Source: Desulfovibrio piger ATCC 29098
GTDB lineage: Bacteria > Desulfobacterota > Desulfovibrionia > Desulfovibrionales > Desulfovibrionaceae
Direction: 5' to 3'
NCBI RefSeq assembly: GCF_000156375.1
Contig: NZ_DS996357.1
Span: forward strand, 16,263-54,644
DNA: 38,382 bases
A program made the translations under genes and the position numbers. The notes beneath the pieces are model-generated. The model did no database searches, was not told where the DNA came from, and saw only the letters and a program-made list of their open reading frames with translations. Positions within the stretch are counted from its first letter, which is position 1. Each line of letters opens with the position of its first letter. This document shows, piece after piece, positions 24,025 through 31,816 of the stretch.

Positions 24025-24118
24025 TGGCGGAGGCGTATAGGAGTCGAACCTACCGCAGACGGTTAAGCCTGCCACCGGTTTTGAAGACCGGGCGCCACAC
24101 CGGTGACGACACGCCTCC
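24025..24118 (-). tRNA. selC: tRNA-Sec (anticodon TCA)
   Basis: The minus strand folds into a selenocysteine tRNA. It has an 8-bp acceptor stem (GGAGGCGT with ACGCCTCC), a long D stem and a TCA anticodon in the loop CTTCAAA (anticodon at 24082-24084, read on the minus strand). A long variable arm precedes the T arm GTAGGTTCGACTCCTAT, then come discriminator G and an encoded CCA. The length with CCA is 94 bases, like E. coli selC. It decodes in-frame UGA as selenocysteine, as needed for selenium-containing formate dehydrogenases and hydrogenases of Desulfovibrio. A terminator follows. selA, selB and selD are not in this window. Confidence 0.96.
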
Positions 24119-24277
24119 GCACGACAGGCATATATGTGACACAAAGCCCGGGGGAAAGCAAGCCTGCCCTGCGGCAAGGCGCCAGGAGCCGGTGTGCGGG
24201 CAGGCATCGTGATTTTTCCGTCTCGCCGGCCCTGCCCATTGCCAGACGGGAAAAGAGACTTATCTTGTTCCTGATCC

Positions 24278-24321
24278 CTGACCGGTGTCGATTGACACCG
24301 TGCCGCCGGTCAGAGTACCTT
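24278..24321 (+). promoter_or_regulatory. Candidate ftsH promoter with nested inverted repeats
   Basis: A perfect -35 TTGACA (24292-24297) and a weak -10 TACCTT (24316-24321) are 18 bases apart. Two inverted repeats nest over the -35: CTGACCGG (24278-24285) with CCGGTCAG (24306-24313), and inside them GGTGTC (24284-24289) with GACACC (24294-24299). These could be an operator for an unidentified regulator. Confidence 0.5.
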
Positions 24322-24386
24322 GAATTCTTGGCGCAGACCGGTGCGCCATCAGCATAACGCTTTACCGCTCTGTAGTGGAGGCCGAA

Positions 24387-26381
24387 TTGAATCAGTTTAG
24401 TCGCAACCTGATGCTCTGGGCTGCCATAGTCCTTGCGATGGTCATGCTTTTCAATATGTTCCAGCAGCCGCAAAGCTCGGCCCAGAAGGTGTCCTACACG
24501 GATTTCATCAGCCGTGTGGATGGCGGGCAGATCAGCTCTGTGGAGATCCAGGGCAACACCCTCATCGGGCGCGGGCCGGACGGTGCTTCCGTCCAGACCT
24601 ATGCCCCGCGTGACAATGAGCTGGTGTCCCGCCTGCTGGACAAGAAGGTGGAAGTCAAGGCCCAGCCGCCGGAAGAGCAGCCCTGGTACATGACCCTGCT
24701 GGTGTCGTGGTTCCCCATGCTGCTGCTCATCGGCGTCTGGATCTTTTTCATGCGCCAGATGCAGGGAGGCGGCGGCAAGGCCATGAGCTTTGGCCGTTCC
24801 CGCGCACGCCTGCTCAACCAGGACTCGGCCCGTGTGACCTTTGAAGACGTGGCCGGAGTGGATGAAGCCAAGGACGAACTGTCCGAAGTGGTGGAATTCC
24901 TGTCCAACCCCAAAAAGTTCACCCGTCTGGGCGGCCGCATCCCCAAGGGCGTGCTGCTGGTGGGCCCTCCAGGAACCGGTAAGACCCTGCTGGCCCGCGC
25001 CGTGGCCGGTGAGGCCGGTGTGCCCTTCTTCTCCATCTCCGGTTCGGACTTCGTGGAGATGTTCGTGGGCGTGGGTGCCTCCCGTGTGCGCGACCTGTTC
25101 GTGCAGGGTAAGAAGAACGCCCCCTGTCTCATCTTCATCGACGAGATCGACGCTGTGGGCCGCAAGCGTGGCGCCGGCCTGGGCGGTGGGCATGACGAAC
25201 GCGAGCAGACCCTGAACCAGCTGCTGGTGGAAATGGACGGCTTCGAGAGCAACGAGGGCGTCATCCTGCTGGCCGCCACCAACCGTCCCGACGTTCTGGA
25301 CCCGGCCCTGCTGCGTCCCGGCCGTTTCGACCGTCAGGTTGTGGTGCCCACGCCTGACCTGCGCGGCCGCCGCCGTATCCTCGAAGTCCACACCAAGCGT
25401 ACGCCGCTGGATCCCGACGTGGATCTGGATACCCTGGCCCGCGGTACGCCGGGCTTCTCCGGCGCCGATCTGGAGAACCTGGTCAACGAAGCCGCCCTGC
25501 AGGCCGCCAAGCTCAATGCCACCAAGGTGGACATGCACGACTTCGAGTACGCCAAGGACAAGGTGCTCATGGGCCGCGAACGCCGCAGCCTGATCCTTTC
25601 CGATGAGGAAAAGCGCATCACGGCCTACCACGAAGGCGGCCATGCCCTGGCTGCCCGCCTGCTGCCCGGTTCCGACCCCGTGCACAAGGTCACCATCATC
25701 CCCCGTGGCCGCGCCCTGGGCCTGACCATGCAGCTGCCCGAGGAAGACCGCCACGGCTACTCGCGCAATTACCTGCGCAACAACCTGGTGGTGCTGCTGG
25801 GCGGCCGTGTGGCGGAAGAGATCGTCTTTGACGACATCACCACCGGTGCTTCCAACGACATCGAACGCGTGACCCGCATGGCCCGCAAGATGGTCTGCGA
25901 ATGGGGCATGAGCGATGCCATTGGCACCCTGTCCATCGGTGAGACCGGCGAAGAAGTCTTCATCGGCCGCGAGTGGGTGCAGAACAAGAACTACAGCGAA
26001 GAGACCGCCCGCCTGGTGGACGCCGAAGTCAAGCGCATCGTGGAAGAGGCTCACGCCCGCTGCGTCAAGCTGCTGCAAGACAATCGCGCCACCCTGGACC
26101 GCATCGCGCAGGCCCTGCTGGAGCGTGAGACCATCAGCGGTGAAGAGCTTGATCTGCTCATGGAGAACAAGCCCCTGCCGCCGCTGGATGCCAACGGCAA
26201 GCCGGTGAAGGCCGCCCCTGCCGGGGACTTCGTGCTGGAGCCGGATCCGGCCGATACGGACGCTGCGGCGCCCGAGGCGGACAAGGCTGCTGAACCTGCT
26301 CCCGAAAAGGCGGAGCAGGCCGATGCCGATACGGGCAGCAGGACGCAGGACAACGATGAAAACGAACAGCGCAAGCAATAA
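24387..26381 (+). CDS. ftsH: ATP-dependent zinc metalloprotease FtsH
   Basis: FtsH is the membrane-anchored AAA+ protease that degrades misfolded membrane proteins and short-lived regulators. A TTG start at 24387 is preferred: GGAGG lies 5 bases upstream and the protein then begins [16 protein letters not shown]. The alternative GTG at 24375 would overlap that ribosome-binding site. The 664-residue product has membrane segment 1 (about 7-24), a periplasmic loop, membrane segment 2 (about 103-122), the Walker A GPPGTGKT (193-200), Walker B IFIDEIDA (249-256), the second region of homology ([20 protein letters not shown]) and the zinc motif HEGGH (415-419; HEAGH is commoner). The tail is Ala/Glu/Asp-rich. 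It heads the ftsH-folP-cdaA-cdaR-glmM-galU cluster. Confidence 0.96.
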   Translation: MNQFSRNLMLWAAIVLAMVMLFNMFQQPQSSAQKVSYTDFISRVDGGQISSVEIQGNTLIGRGPDGASVQTYAPRDNELVSRLLDKKVEVKAQPPEEQPWYMTLLVSWFPMLLLIGVWIFFMRQMQGGGGKAMSFGRSRARLLNQDSARVTFEDVAGVDEAKDELSEVVEFLSNPKKFTRLGGRIPKGVLLVGPPGTGKTLLARAVAGEAGVPFFSISGSDFVEMFVGVGASRVRDLFVQGKKNAPCLIFIDEIDAVGRKRGAGLGGGHDEREQTLNQLLVEMDGFESNEGVILLAATNRPDVLDPALLRPGRFDRQVVVPTPDLRGRRRILEVHTKRTPLDPDVDLDTLARGTPGFSGADLENLVNEAALQAAKLNATKVDMHDFEYAKDKVLMGRERRSLILSDEEKRITAYHEGGHALAARLLPGSDPVHKVTIIPRGRALGLTMQLPEEDRHGYSRNYLRNNLVVLLGGRVAEEIVFDDITTGASNDIERVTRMARKMVCEWGMSDAIGTLSIGETGEEVFIGREWVQNKNYSEETARLVDAEVKRIVEEAHARCVKLLQDNRATLDRIAQALLERETISGEELDLLMENKPLPPLDANGKPVKAAPAGDFVLEPDPADTDAAAPEADKAAEPAPEKAEQADADTGSRTQDNDENEQRKQ

Positions 26382-27270
26382 CCATATGTCTGGGGAGCCG
26401 TCCCGCCGGGGCGGCTCCTGGCTGTGTCTTGGGGGCGGGGCGGTGACGACCTCTGCCCCCTTTGGCGTTATGGGCATCGTCAACCTGACGCCGGATTCCT
26501 TTTATGACGGCGGCACGCACGATTCCGCGGATCTGGGGCTGGCCCATGCCATGCGCCTGCATGCGGAAGGGGCCGACATCCTCGACCTGGGGGCGGAATC
26601 CTCCCGGCCCGGCGCGCAGGCCCTGACGCCGGAGCAGGAGCTGTTGCGTCTCATGCCCGTGCTGCGCGAGCTGCGGCGGGAGATCCCCGGGGTCATGCTC
26701 TCCGTGGATACCTACCATGCGGCCACGGCGGCTGCCGTGCTGGAAGAAGGCGTGCAGATCATCAACGACATCTCGGCCTGCGCCTTCGATCCCGGCCTGC
26801 TGGACGTGCTCGTCCAGTACAAGCCCGGTTACGTGCTCATGCACAGCCAGGGCAGGCCGGACGTCATGCAGAAGGATCCCCGCTACACGGACGTCCGCTC
26901 CGAGGTCATGGCCTTTTTCGAGCGTGAGCTGCATCGCCTGACCGCCGCCGGTCTGCCGGAAGAGCACATCGTGCTGGACCCCGGTATCGGCTTCGGCAAG
27001 ACCCTGCGCCATAATCTGGAGCTGCTGGCCCACGCGGAGGACTGGCTGGCTTTCGGGCGGCCCGTGCTCATGGGCCTGTCCATGAAGTCCATGTTCGGGC
27101 AGCTGCTGGGCCTCACCACCCAGGAGCGGGGCTGCGCCACCCAGGTGGCCACGGCCATGCTTTGGGAAAAGGGCCTGTTCTGGCATCGCGTACACGATGT
27201 GGCCGCCACGCGCCAGACGCTCACGCTGGCGGCGGCCTTCCGTGATCCTGCCGGAGCCTGCCGGGACTGA
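26356..27270 (+). CDS. folP: Dihydropteroate synthase
   Basis: FolP joins 6-hydroxymethyl-dihydropterin pyrophosphate to p-aminobenzoate to make dihydropteroate, the sulfonamide-sensitive step of folate synthesis. The barrel begins at FGVMGIVNLTPDSFYDGG, followed by ILDLGAESSRPGAQ, IINDISACAFD, HIVLDPGIGFGKT and the final RVHDV. The pterin-binding loop usually reads SRKS; here it is GLSMKSMFGQLLG, so the lysine is kept but the arginine is Met. The start is uncertain. The ATG at 26356 has an AGGA nearby and overlaps ftsH by 26 bases. The ATG at 26386 lies 5 bases after ftsH but lacks a clear ribosome-binding site. Tight linkage to ftsH implies co-transcription. Confidence 0.93.
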   Translation: MKTNSASNNHMSGEPSRRGGSWLCLGGGAVTTSAPFGVMGIVNLTPDSFYDGGTHDSADLGLAHAMRLHAEGADILDLGAESSRPGAQALTPEQELLRLMPVLRELRREIPGVMLSVDTYHAATAAAVLEEGVQIINDISACAFDPGLLDVLVQYKPGYVLMHSQGRPDVMQKDPRYTDVRSEVMAFFERELHRLTAAGLPEEHIVLDPGIGFGKTLRHNLELLAHAEDWLAFGRPVLMGLSMKSMFGQLLGLTTQERGCATQVATAMLWEKGLFWHRVHDVAATRQTLTLAAAFRDPAGACRD

Positions 27271-27434
27271 TGCCCGGTCCGGCCGCGCGGGGGGATATTT
27301 GCCAGTTGCGCCGGCGTGCGCTTGTTTTTATACTGCGCGCCGGCTGTCCGGCATCCGTGATGCGGCAGACGGCAAGGGGGGACGCCATCCTATGGCGTGG
27401 AAGGGGATTTTTCTGATGCCCAAGGATAGGGACC

Positions 27435-28169
27435 GTGCTGGAACATGTGGTTTTTGAATGGCGTGACGCGCTGGACATCCTGCTGGTAGCATTCCTGCTC
27501 TATCAGGTCATCCAGCTGTTGCGGGGATCGCGTGCCCTGACGGTGCTGACCGGTCTCGGCCTGCTGACCCTGCTGTATTTCATTTCGCGCAGCATGGCGC
27601 TGTACACCCTGACCTGGTTGCTGCAGCATGTCTTCAGCTCTCTGTTCCTGCTCATCGTGGTCATCTTCCAGAGCGACATCCGGCAGGCACTGGGCGAGAT
27701 AGGGACCAACAATCTTTTCCGCAAGCGTGCGTTGCAGCATTCGGCCGTGGAAGAAGTGGTCATCGCCTGCGTGGAGATGGCCCGCCTGCGCGTGGGGGCC
27801 CTCATCGTCATCGAGCGGGGCACCCGGCTGGACGACATGATCAAGCATGAGGGCGTGCGGGTGGATGCCCTGCTGTCACGCCAGCTGCTCATGAACATCT
27901 TCTATCCCAAGGCGCCGCTGCATGACGGTGCCGTGCTCATCAGCAAGGGACGCATCACGGCCGCCGCCTGCATCCTGCCTCTGGCCGAGGCCAAGGGGCA
28001 GTCGTTCGGCACGCGCCATCGCGCCGCCCTGGGCATGACACAGGAATGTGATGCCGTGGTGGTCGTGGTCTCGGAGGAGCGCGGCGAGATTTCCGTGGCC
28101 ATGAAGGGCGAGCTCGTCCGCAGTCTCGATGCCACACGCTTGAGGCAGGTGCTCAATGATATTCTCTAA
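27435..28169 (+). CDS. cdaA: Diadenylate cyclase CdaA
   Basis: CdaA makes the second messenger cyclic di-AMP from two ATP molecules. The 244-residue product has three predicted membrane helices in the first 80 residues and a DAC (DisA_N) domain with the two catalytic motifs: DGA (164-166, in LHDGAVL) and the RHR motif in GTRHRAA (192-198). The start is the GTG at 27435, with AGGG a few bases upstream. The gene overlaps the next one by 14 bases. The order cdaA-cdaR-glmM is widely conserved in Firmicutes, where CdaR and GlmM restrain CdaA, so the same control is likely here. The signal's target (osmolyte or potassium control, or the cell wall) is not shown by this window. Confidence 0.95.
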   Translation: MLEHVVFEWRDALDILLVAFLLYQVIQLLRGSRALTVLTGLGLLTLLYFISRSMALYTLTWLLQHVFSSLFLLIVVIFQSDIRQALGEIGTNNLFRKRALQHSAVEEVVIACVEMARLRVGALIVIERGTRLDDMIKHEGVRVDALLSRQLLMNIFYPKAPLHDGAVLISKGRITAAACILPLAEAKGQSFGTRHRAALGMTQECDAVVVVVSEERGEISVAMKGELVRSLDATRLRQVLNDIL

Positions 28170-29085
28170 GAACAGCCGCAAGGCTCCCCATCTCCTTTCC
28201 CTGCTCGTGGCCTTTGCCGTGGCCGTGGGCATGTGGTATGTGGTCAGCGTGCGCGACCGCCTGGAAGTCCAGCTGGAAGTGGGCATCGAATACAACGGCA
28301 TCCCCTCCGGCCTGGTGGTGACGGACGGCCTGGTCAGCAAGGTGCAGGTGCGCCTGCGCGGGCCGGAGATCCTGCTGCGTTCCATCTCGTCGCGCAGCCT
28401 GACGGAAGCCATCAATCTTTCCAATATCAAAAAGGGCACGACCATCGTCCCCCTGACCTCGGACAACATGGGCCCCAGCTTGCGGGCCTTCGAGCTGGTG
28501 GACGTGCAGCCGCCCCGCATCGTCATCACGGCCGATACCCTGGCCGAACGCAGCGTGCCCATCCGGGCCGTGCTGGAATCCCCGCTGCGCAGCGGGGCCC
28601 TGACCGTGGAGAACGTGACCGTTTCGCCGGCGTCCGTCACCCTGCGCGGGCCGGAAGGCGTCATCTCGTCCATCAACAACCTGCCCCTGGGCATCCGGCT
28701 GGATCCCAAGGCCGCCGGTACCACGGTGGAGCAGACCCTGCTGCTGGACACCCCCAGTCTGGTCACCTCCAATCCCGCCTCGGTGAAGGTGCAATACACC
28801 ATCACCAGCGGCCGCACCGTGGTCTCGCGCCGTTGCAAGATCTCGGTGGAGGCCCAGAACGCCTCGCAGTTCACGGTGGAGCCCTCCCATGTGGAAGTCA
28901 TGGTGGAGGTGCCCGAGGCCCTGGCCCGCAACTCGTCCTATCTCAAACGACTGGAAGTGATGGTCGTCCCGCCGGCGCTGGAGCCGGGGCAGAAGGGCAC
29001 GGCAGAGCCGCGCATCCAGCTGCCGGAAGGCATGACCATCTTGAATCCCTCTTTCGACAGCGTTACCATCACTCGCAAGAAGTAG
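28156..29085 (+). CDS. cdaR: CdaR-like YbbR-domain membrane protein
   Basis: This encodes a 309-residue protein with an N-terminal signal anchor (LLSLLVAFAVAVGMWYVVSV) and repeated YbbR domains outside the membrane. Repeat signatures occur as VQVRLRGPEILLRSI, then VTLRGPEGVISSINN, and a weaker third copy. In Firmicutes CdaR binds CdaA and modulates cyclic di-AMP synthesis. Here it overlaps cdaA by 14 bases and is followed 32 bases later by glmM, so a regulatory partnership is likely by context. Sequence alone cannot show whether it activates or inhibits CdaA. Confidence 0.88.
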   Translation: MIFSKNSRKAPHLLSLLVAFAVAVGMWYVVSVRDRLEVQLEVGIEYNGIPSGLVVTDGLVSKVQVRLRGPEILLRSISSRSLTEAINLSNIKKGTTIVPLTSDNMGPSLRAFELVDVQPPRIVITADTLAERSVPIRAVLESPLRSGALTVENVTVSPASVTLRGPEGVISSINNLPLGIRLDPKAAGTTVEQTLLLDTPSLVTSNPASVKVQYTITSGRTVVSRRCKISVEAQNASQFTVEPSHVEVMVEVPEALARNSSYLKRLEVMVVPPALEPGQKGTAEPRIQLPEGMTILNPSFDSVTITRKK

Positions 29086-29117
29086 CCTCCGGCGCATGAC
29101 ACCGGCAAGGAGAACAC

Positions 29118-30470
29118 ATGGCAGAACGTCTTTTCGGCACTGATGGCCTGCGTGGCCCTGTCAATATCTATCCCATGACCGTGGATGTGGCCCTGCGTCT
29201 GGGCCTGGCCGCCGGGGTGCGCTTCCGCAAAGGCTCGCACCAGCACCGCGTGGTCATCGGCAAGGATACCCGTCTGTCCGGCTACATGTTCGAGTCCGCC
29301 CTTACGGCGGGCCTGTGCGCCGCCGGCATGCACGTCATCATGACCGGTCCGCTGCCCACGCCCGCCATCTCTTTCCTGACCCGCAACATGCGGGCGGATC
29401 TGGGCGTGGTCATCTCCGCCTCGCACAACCCCTATTCGGACAACGGCATCAAGTTTTTCGACGCCGACGGCTTCAAACTGCCTGACGAGGTGGAGAACGA
29501 GATCTCGGCCATGGTGCTCGATCCCGACATGCGCTGGCCCTATCCCGATTCCAACCGGGTCGGCCGCGCCAGCAAGATCGAAGACGCCGGCGGCCGTTAC
29601 ATCGTGTACACCAAGAGCTGTTTCCCGGCCCATCTGACCCTGTCCGGCCTGCGTATCGTCATCGACTGCGCCAACGGTGCGGCCTACAAGGTGGCCCCGC
29701 TGGCTCTGGAAGAGCTGGGCGCGGAGGTCTTCCGCCTGGGGACGAACCCCAACGGGACCAACATCAACGACCACTGCGGTTCCCTGCATCCCGAGACCCT
29801 GGCCGCCAAGGTGCGCGAAGTGCGCGCGGACGTGGGCCTGGCCCTGGACGGTGACGCCGACCGCCTCATCGTGGTGGATGAAAAGGGCAATGTCCTGGAC
29901 GGCGACCAGCTCATGGCCCTGGGTGCCCAGGCCATGATGGAGCGGGGCGAACTGCCCGGCAACATGCTGGTGGCCACGGCCATGAGCAACCTGGCGCTGG
30001 AGATCTTCATGAAGGAACGCGCCGGTACGCTGCTGCGCACCAAGGTGGGCGACCGCTACGTCATGGAGGCCATGCGCAAGACCGGCGCCATGCTGGGTGG
30101 CGAGCAGTCCGGGCATCTCATCTACCGCCAGTACAGCACCACCGGTGATGGTCTGCTGGCGGCCCTGCAGCTGCTGCGCATCGTGCGCGAGAAGGAAAAG
30201 CCCCTGTCCGAGCTGGCGGGCCTGCTGCACCTCTTCCCCCAGAAGCTCATCAATGTGCGGGTGGAAAAGAAGCTGCCCTTCGAGGAACGCCCCGCCATCG
30301 GCAAGGCCGTGGCCGATGTGGAAAAGGCCCTGGCCGGTCGTGGCCGCGTGCTGCTGCGTTACTCCGGCACCGAGGCCCTGTGCCGCGTCATGGTCGAGGC
30401 CGAAGATGAAGACAAGGTCGTCCGCTACGCGCGCGATCTGGCCGATGTGGTGAGCCGCGAACTTCGCTAG
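29118..30470 (+). CDS. glmM: Phosphoglucosamine mutase
   Basis: GlmM converts glucosamine-6-phosphate to glucosamine-1-phosphate on the way to UDP-GlcNAc, a precursor of peptidoglycan and lipopolysaccharide. The 450-residue product starts [16 protein letters not shown] and has the phosphoserine loop [16 protein letters not shown], the metal-binding [11 protein letters not shown] and the sugar loop [10 protein letters not shown]. The C-terminal phosphate-binding loop is [21 protein letters not shown] precedes the ATG. It follows cdaR in the conserved cdaA-cdaR-glmM order, linking cyclic di-AMP with cell-wall precursor supply. Confidence 0.97.
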   Translation: MAERLFGTDGLRGPVNIYPMTVDVALRLGLAAGVRFRKGSHQHRVVIGKDTRLSGYMFESALTAGLCAAGMHVIMTGPLPTPAISFLTRNMRADLGVVISASHNPYSDNGIKFFDADGFKLPDEVENEISAMVLDPDMRWPYPDSNRVGRASKIEDAGGRYIVYTKSCFPAHLTLSGLRIVIDCANGAAYKVAPLALEELGAEVFRLGTNPNGTNINDHCGSLHPETLAAKVREVRADVGLALDGDADRLIVVDEKGNVLDGDQLMALGAQAMMERGELPGNMLVATAMSNLALEIFMKERAGTLLRTKVGDRYVMEAMRKTGAMLGGEQSGHLIYRQYSTTGDGLLAALQLLRIVREKEKPLSELAGLLHLFPQKLINVRVEKKLPFEERPAIGKAVADVEKALAGRGRVLLRYSGTEALCRVMVEAEDEDKVVRYARDLADVVSRELR

Positions 30471-30558
30471 TTTTTGTCCTCTTCCCGGAGGAGCTGATTC
30501 GTTCCGGGAGCTGCCGCGGGCAGACCCGCGACATACTTTCGTCAAGAACCATGTCCCA

Positions 30559-30582
30559 GGCACGGGCCCGTACGGGCGTGCC
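30559..30582 (+). repeat. Hairpin just upstream of galU ribosome-binding site
   Basis: GGCACG and CGTGCC (6 bp) enclose CCC-GTAC-GGG with a 2-base bulge. It ends 5 bases before the GGAGGAG at 30588-30594, so it could affect translation of galU. It has no T tract and is not a terminator. Confidence 0.4.
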
Positions 30583-30597
30583 GTGATGGAGGAGAAC

Positions 30598-31470
30598 ATG
30601 AAGGATATTCGTAAGGTTGTTATCCCTGTGGCCGGCTGGGGGACCCGTTCCTTGCCCGCGACCAAGAATATTCCCAAGGAAATGCTGCCCATCTACAACA
30701 AGCCTGTCATCCAGTATGTTGTGGAAGAGGCCCAGCGTGCCCATATCAAGGACGTGATCTTCGTCACCAACCGTGACAAGAACGTCATCGAAGACCACTT
30801 CGACCACAACCTGCAGCTCGAAGACCTGCTGGAGCGTTCCGGCAAGCTGGACAAGCTGGAGGAAGTGCGCCAGGTGGCGGAGATGGTCAACATCCTTTCC
30901 GTGCGCCAGAAGCGTCAGCTGGGTCTGGGCCATGCCGTGCTGTGCGCGCGTGAGCTGGTGGGCGACGAACCCTTTGCCGTCATGGTGGGCGACGACCTGA
31001 TGTTCAGCGGCGTGCCCGGTATCGGCCAGCTCATCGAAGTGGCCATGGCCGAAAAGATGCCCGTCATCGGTGTCATGGAAGTGCCGTGGGAAAAGGTGAG
31101 CCGTTACGGCATCATCGATGGCGAGGAAGTGGCGCCCGGCGTGTACCGTGTGCGTGACATGGTGGAAAAGCCCAAACGCGAGGATGCGCCTTCCCGCATG
31201 GCCATCGTGGGGCGCTATGTGCTGACCCCGGACATCTTCGACTATCTGGAAAAGGTCAAACCGGGCCACGGCGGCGAGATCCAGCTCACCGACGCCCTGC
31301 AGGCCATGGCCAAGGAGCGCGGCATGATGGCCGTGCGTATGGCCGGCATGCGCTTCGATGCCGGTGACTGGGCCGAGTTCCTGAGCGCCAACATCTACTT
31401 CGCCCTGCAGGATGAATCCCTGCGCTACGAACTGCTGGGGCTGCTCAAGAACTTCGTGCAGTTCAAGTAA
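30598..31470 (+). CDS. galU: UTP-glucose-1-phosphate uridylyltransferase
   Basis: GalU makes UDP-glucose from UTP and glucose-1-phosphate for polysaccharides, lipopolysaccharide and glycolipids. The 290-residue product begins MKDIRKVVIPVAGWGTRSLPATKNIPKEMLPIYNKP, with the nucleotide-binding G-x-G-T-R loop. It contains GLGHAVLCARELVGDEPFAVMVGDD, DMVEKPKREDAPS, GRYVLTPDIF and GEIQLTDAL. The ATG at 30598 lies 3 bases after a strong GGAGGAG. It ends the plus-strand ftsH-galU cluster and is followed by a terminator. Confidence 0.96.
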   Translation: MKDIRKVVIPVAGWGTRSLPATKNIPKEMLPIYNKPVIQYVVEEAQRAHIKDVIFVTNRDKNVIEDHFDHNLQLEDLLERSGKLDKLEEVRQVAEMVNILSVRQKRQLGLGHAVLCARELVGDEPFAVMVGDDLMFSGVPGIGQLIEVAMAEKMPVIGVMEVPWEKVSRYGIIDGEEVAPGVYRVRDMVEKPKREDAPSRMAIVGRYVLTPDIFDYLEKVKPGHGGEIQLTDALQAMAKERGMMAVRMAGMRFDAGDWAEFLSANIYFALQDESLRYELLGLLKNFVQFK

Positions 31471-31496
31471 GCAGCTCTTTATCCGTATGATCCCTG

Positions 31497-31534
31497 GGTC
31501 GTTGTCATTTCGGTGGCAACGACCTTTCTTTTTT
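31497..31534 (+). terminator. Terminator of galU
   Basis: GGTCGTTGTC and GGCAACGACC form a 10-bp stem (one G-T pair) around an 8-base loop, followed by TTTCTTTTTT. Confidence 0.9.
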
Positions 31535-31816
31535 GTGACAGGCCTTCCGGCTTGCAGTACGGGGAAAAAAAGGGCAGAATCTCACAAGCGTCCACAGAGG
31601 ATAGGGGCGGGGATGCCCGCAATGGTGACGGAAAGCGCGGAAGGCGTGGTCTTCCCGTTCGCCATATGTTGACAGAACAACGTGAAAAAACTACATCCTT
31701 GCGGGCGCTTCGCCGAAAGACGGACGGCGACATCGCAACAGACCGACGGGGCGAGACATATTTGAGCGGGCATAGCTGGCCATGGCCCGCGTACCGGCAT
31801 TTTTCATGGGCGGGCA
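31535..31816 (+). promoter_or_regulatory. Upstream region of the DnaA-like gene
   Basis: After the galU terminator there is no further gene before 31817. TTGACA (31669-31674) with TACATC 17 bases downstream (31692-31697) is a possible promoter, though the -10 is weak. I found no TTATCCACA-type DnaA boxes in it, so it does not look like a chromosomal origin. Confidence 0.35.

Noticed and set aside
24063-26483. Long minus-strand open frame opposite ftsH (806 codons)
   Set aside because: It runs through tRNA-Sec and the ftsH catalytic motifs and has no recognisable domain.
31471-31816. Possible replication origin next to the DnaA-like gene
   Set aside because: I found no TTATCCACA-like boxes, no AT-rich unwinding element and no dnaN neighbour.
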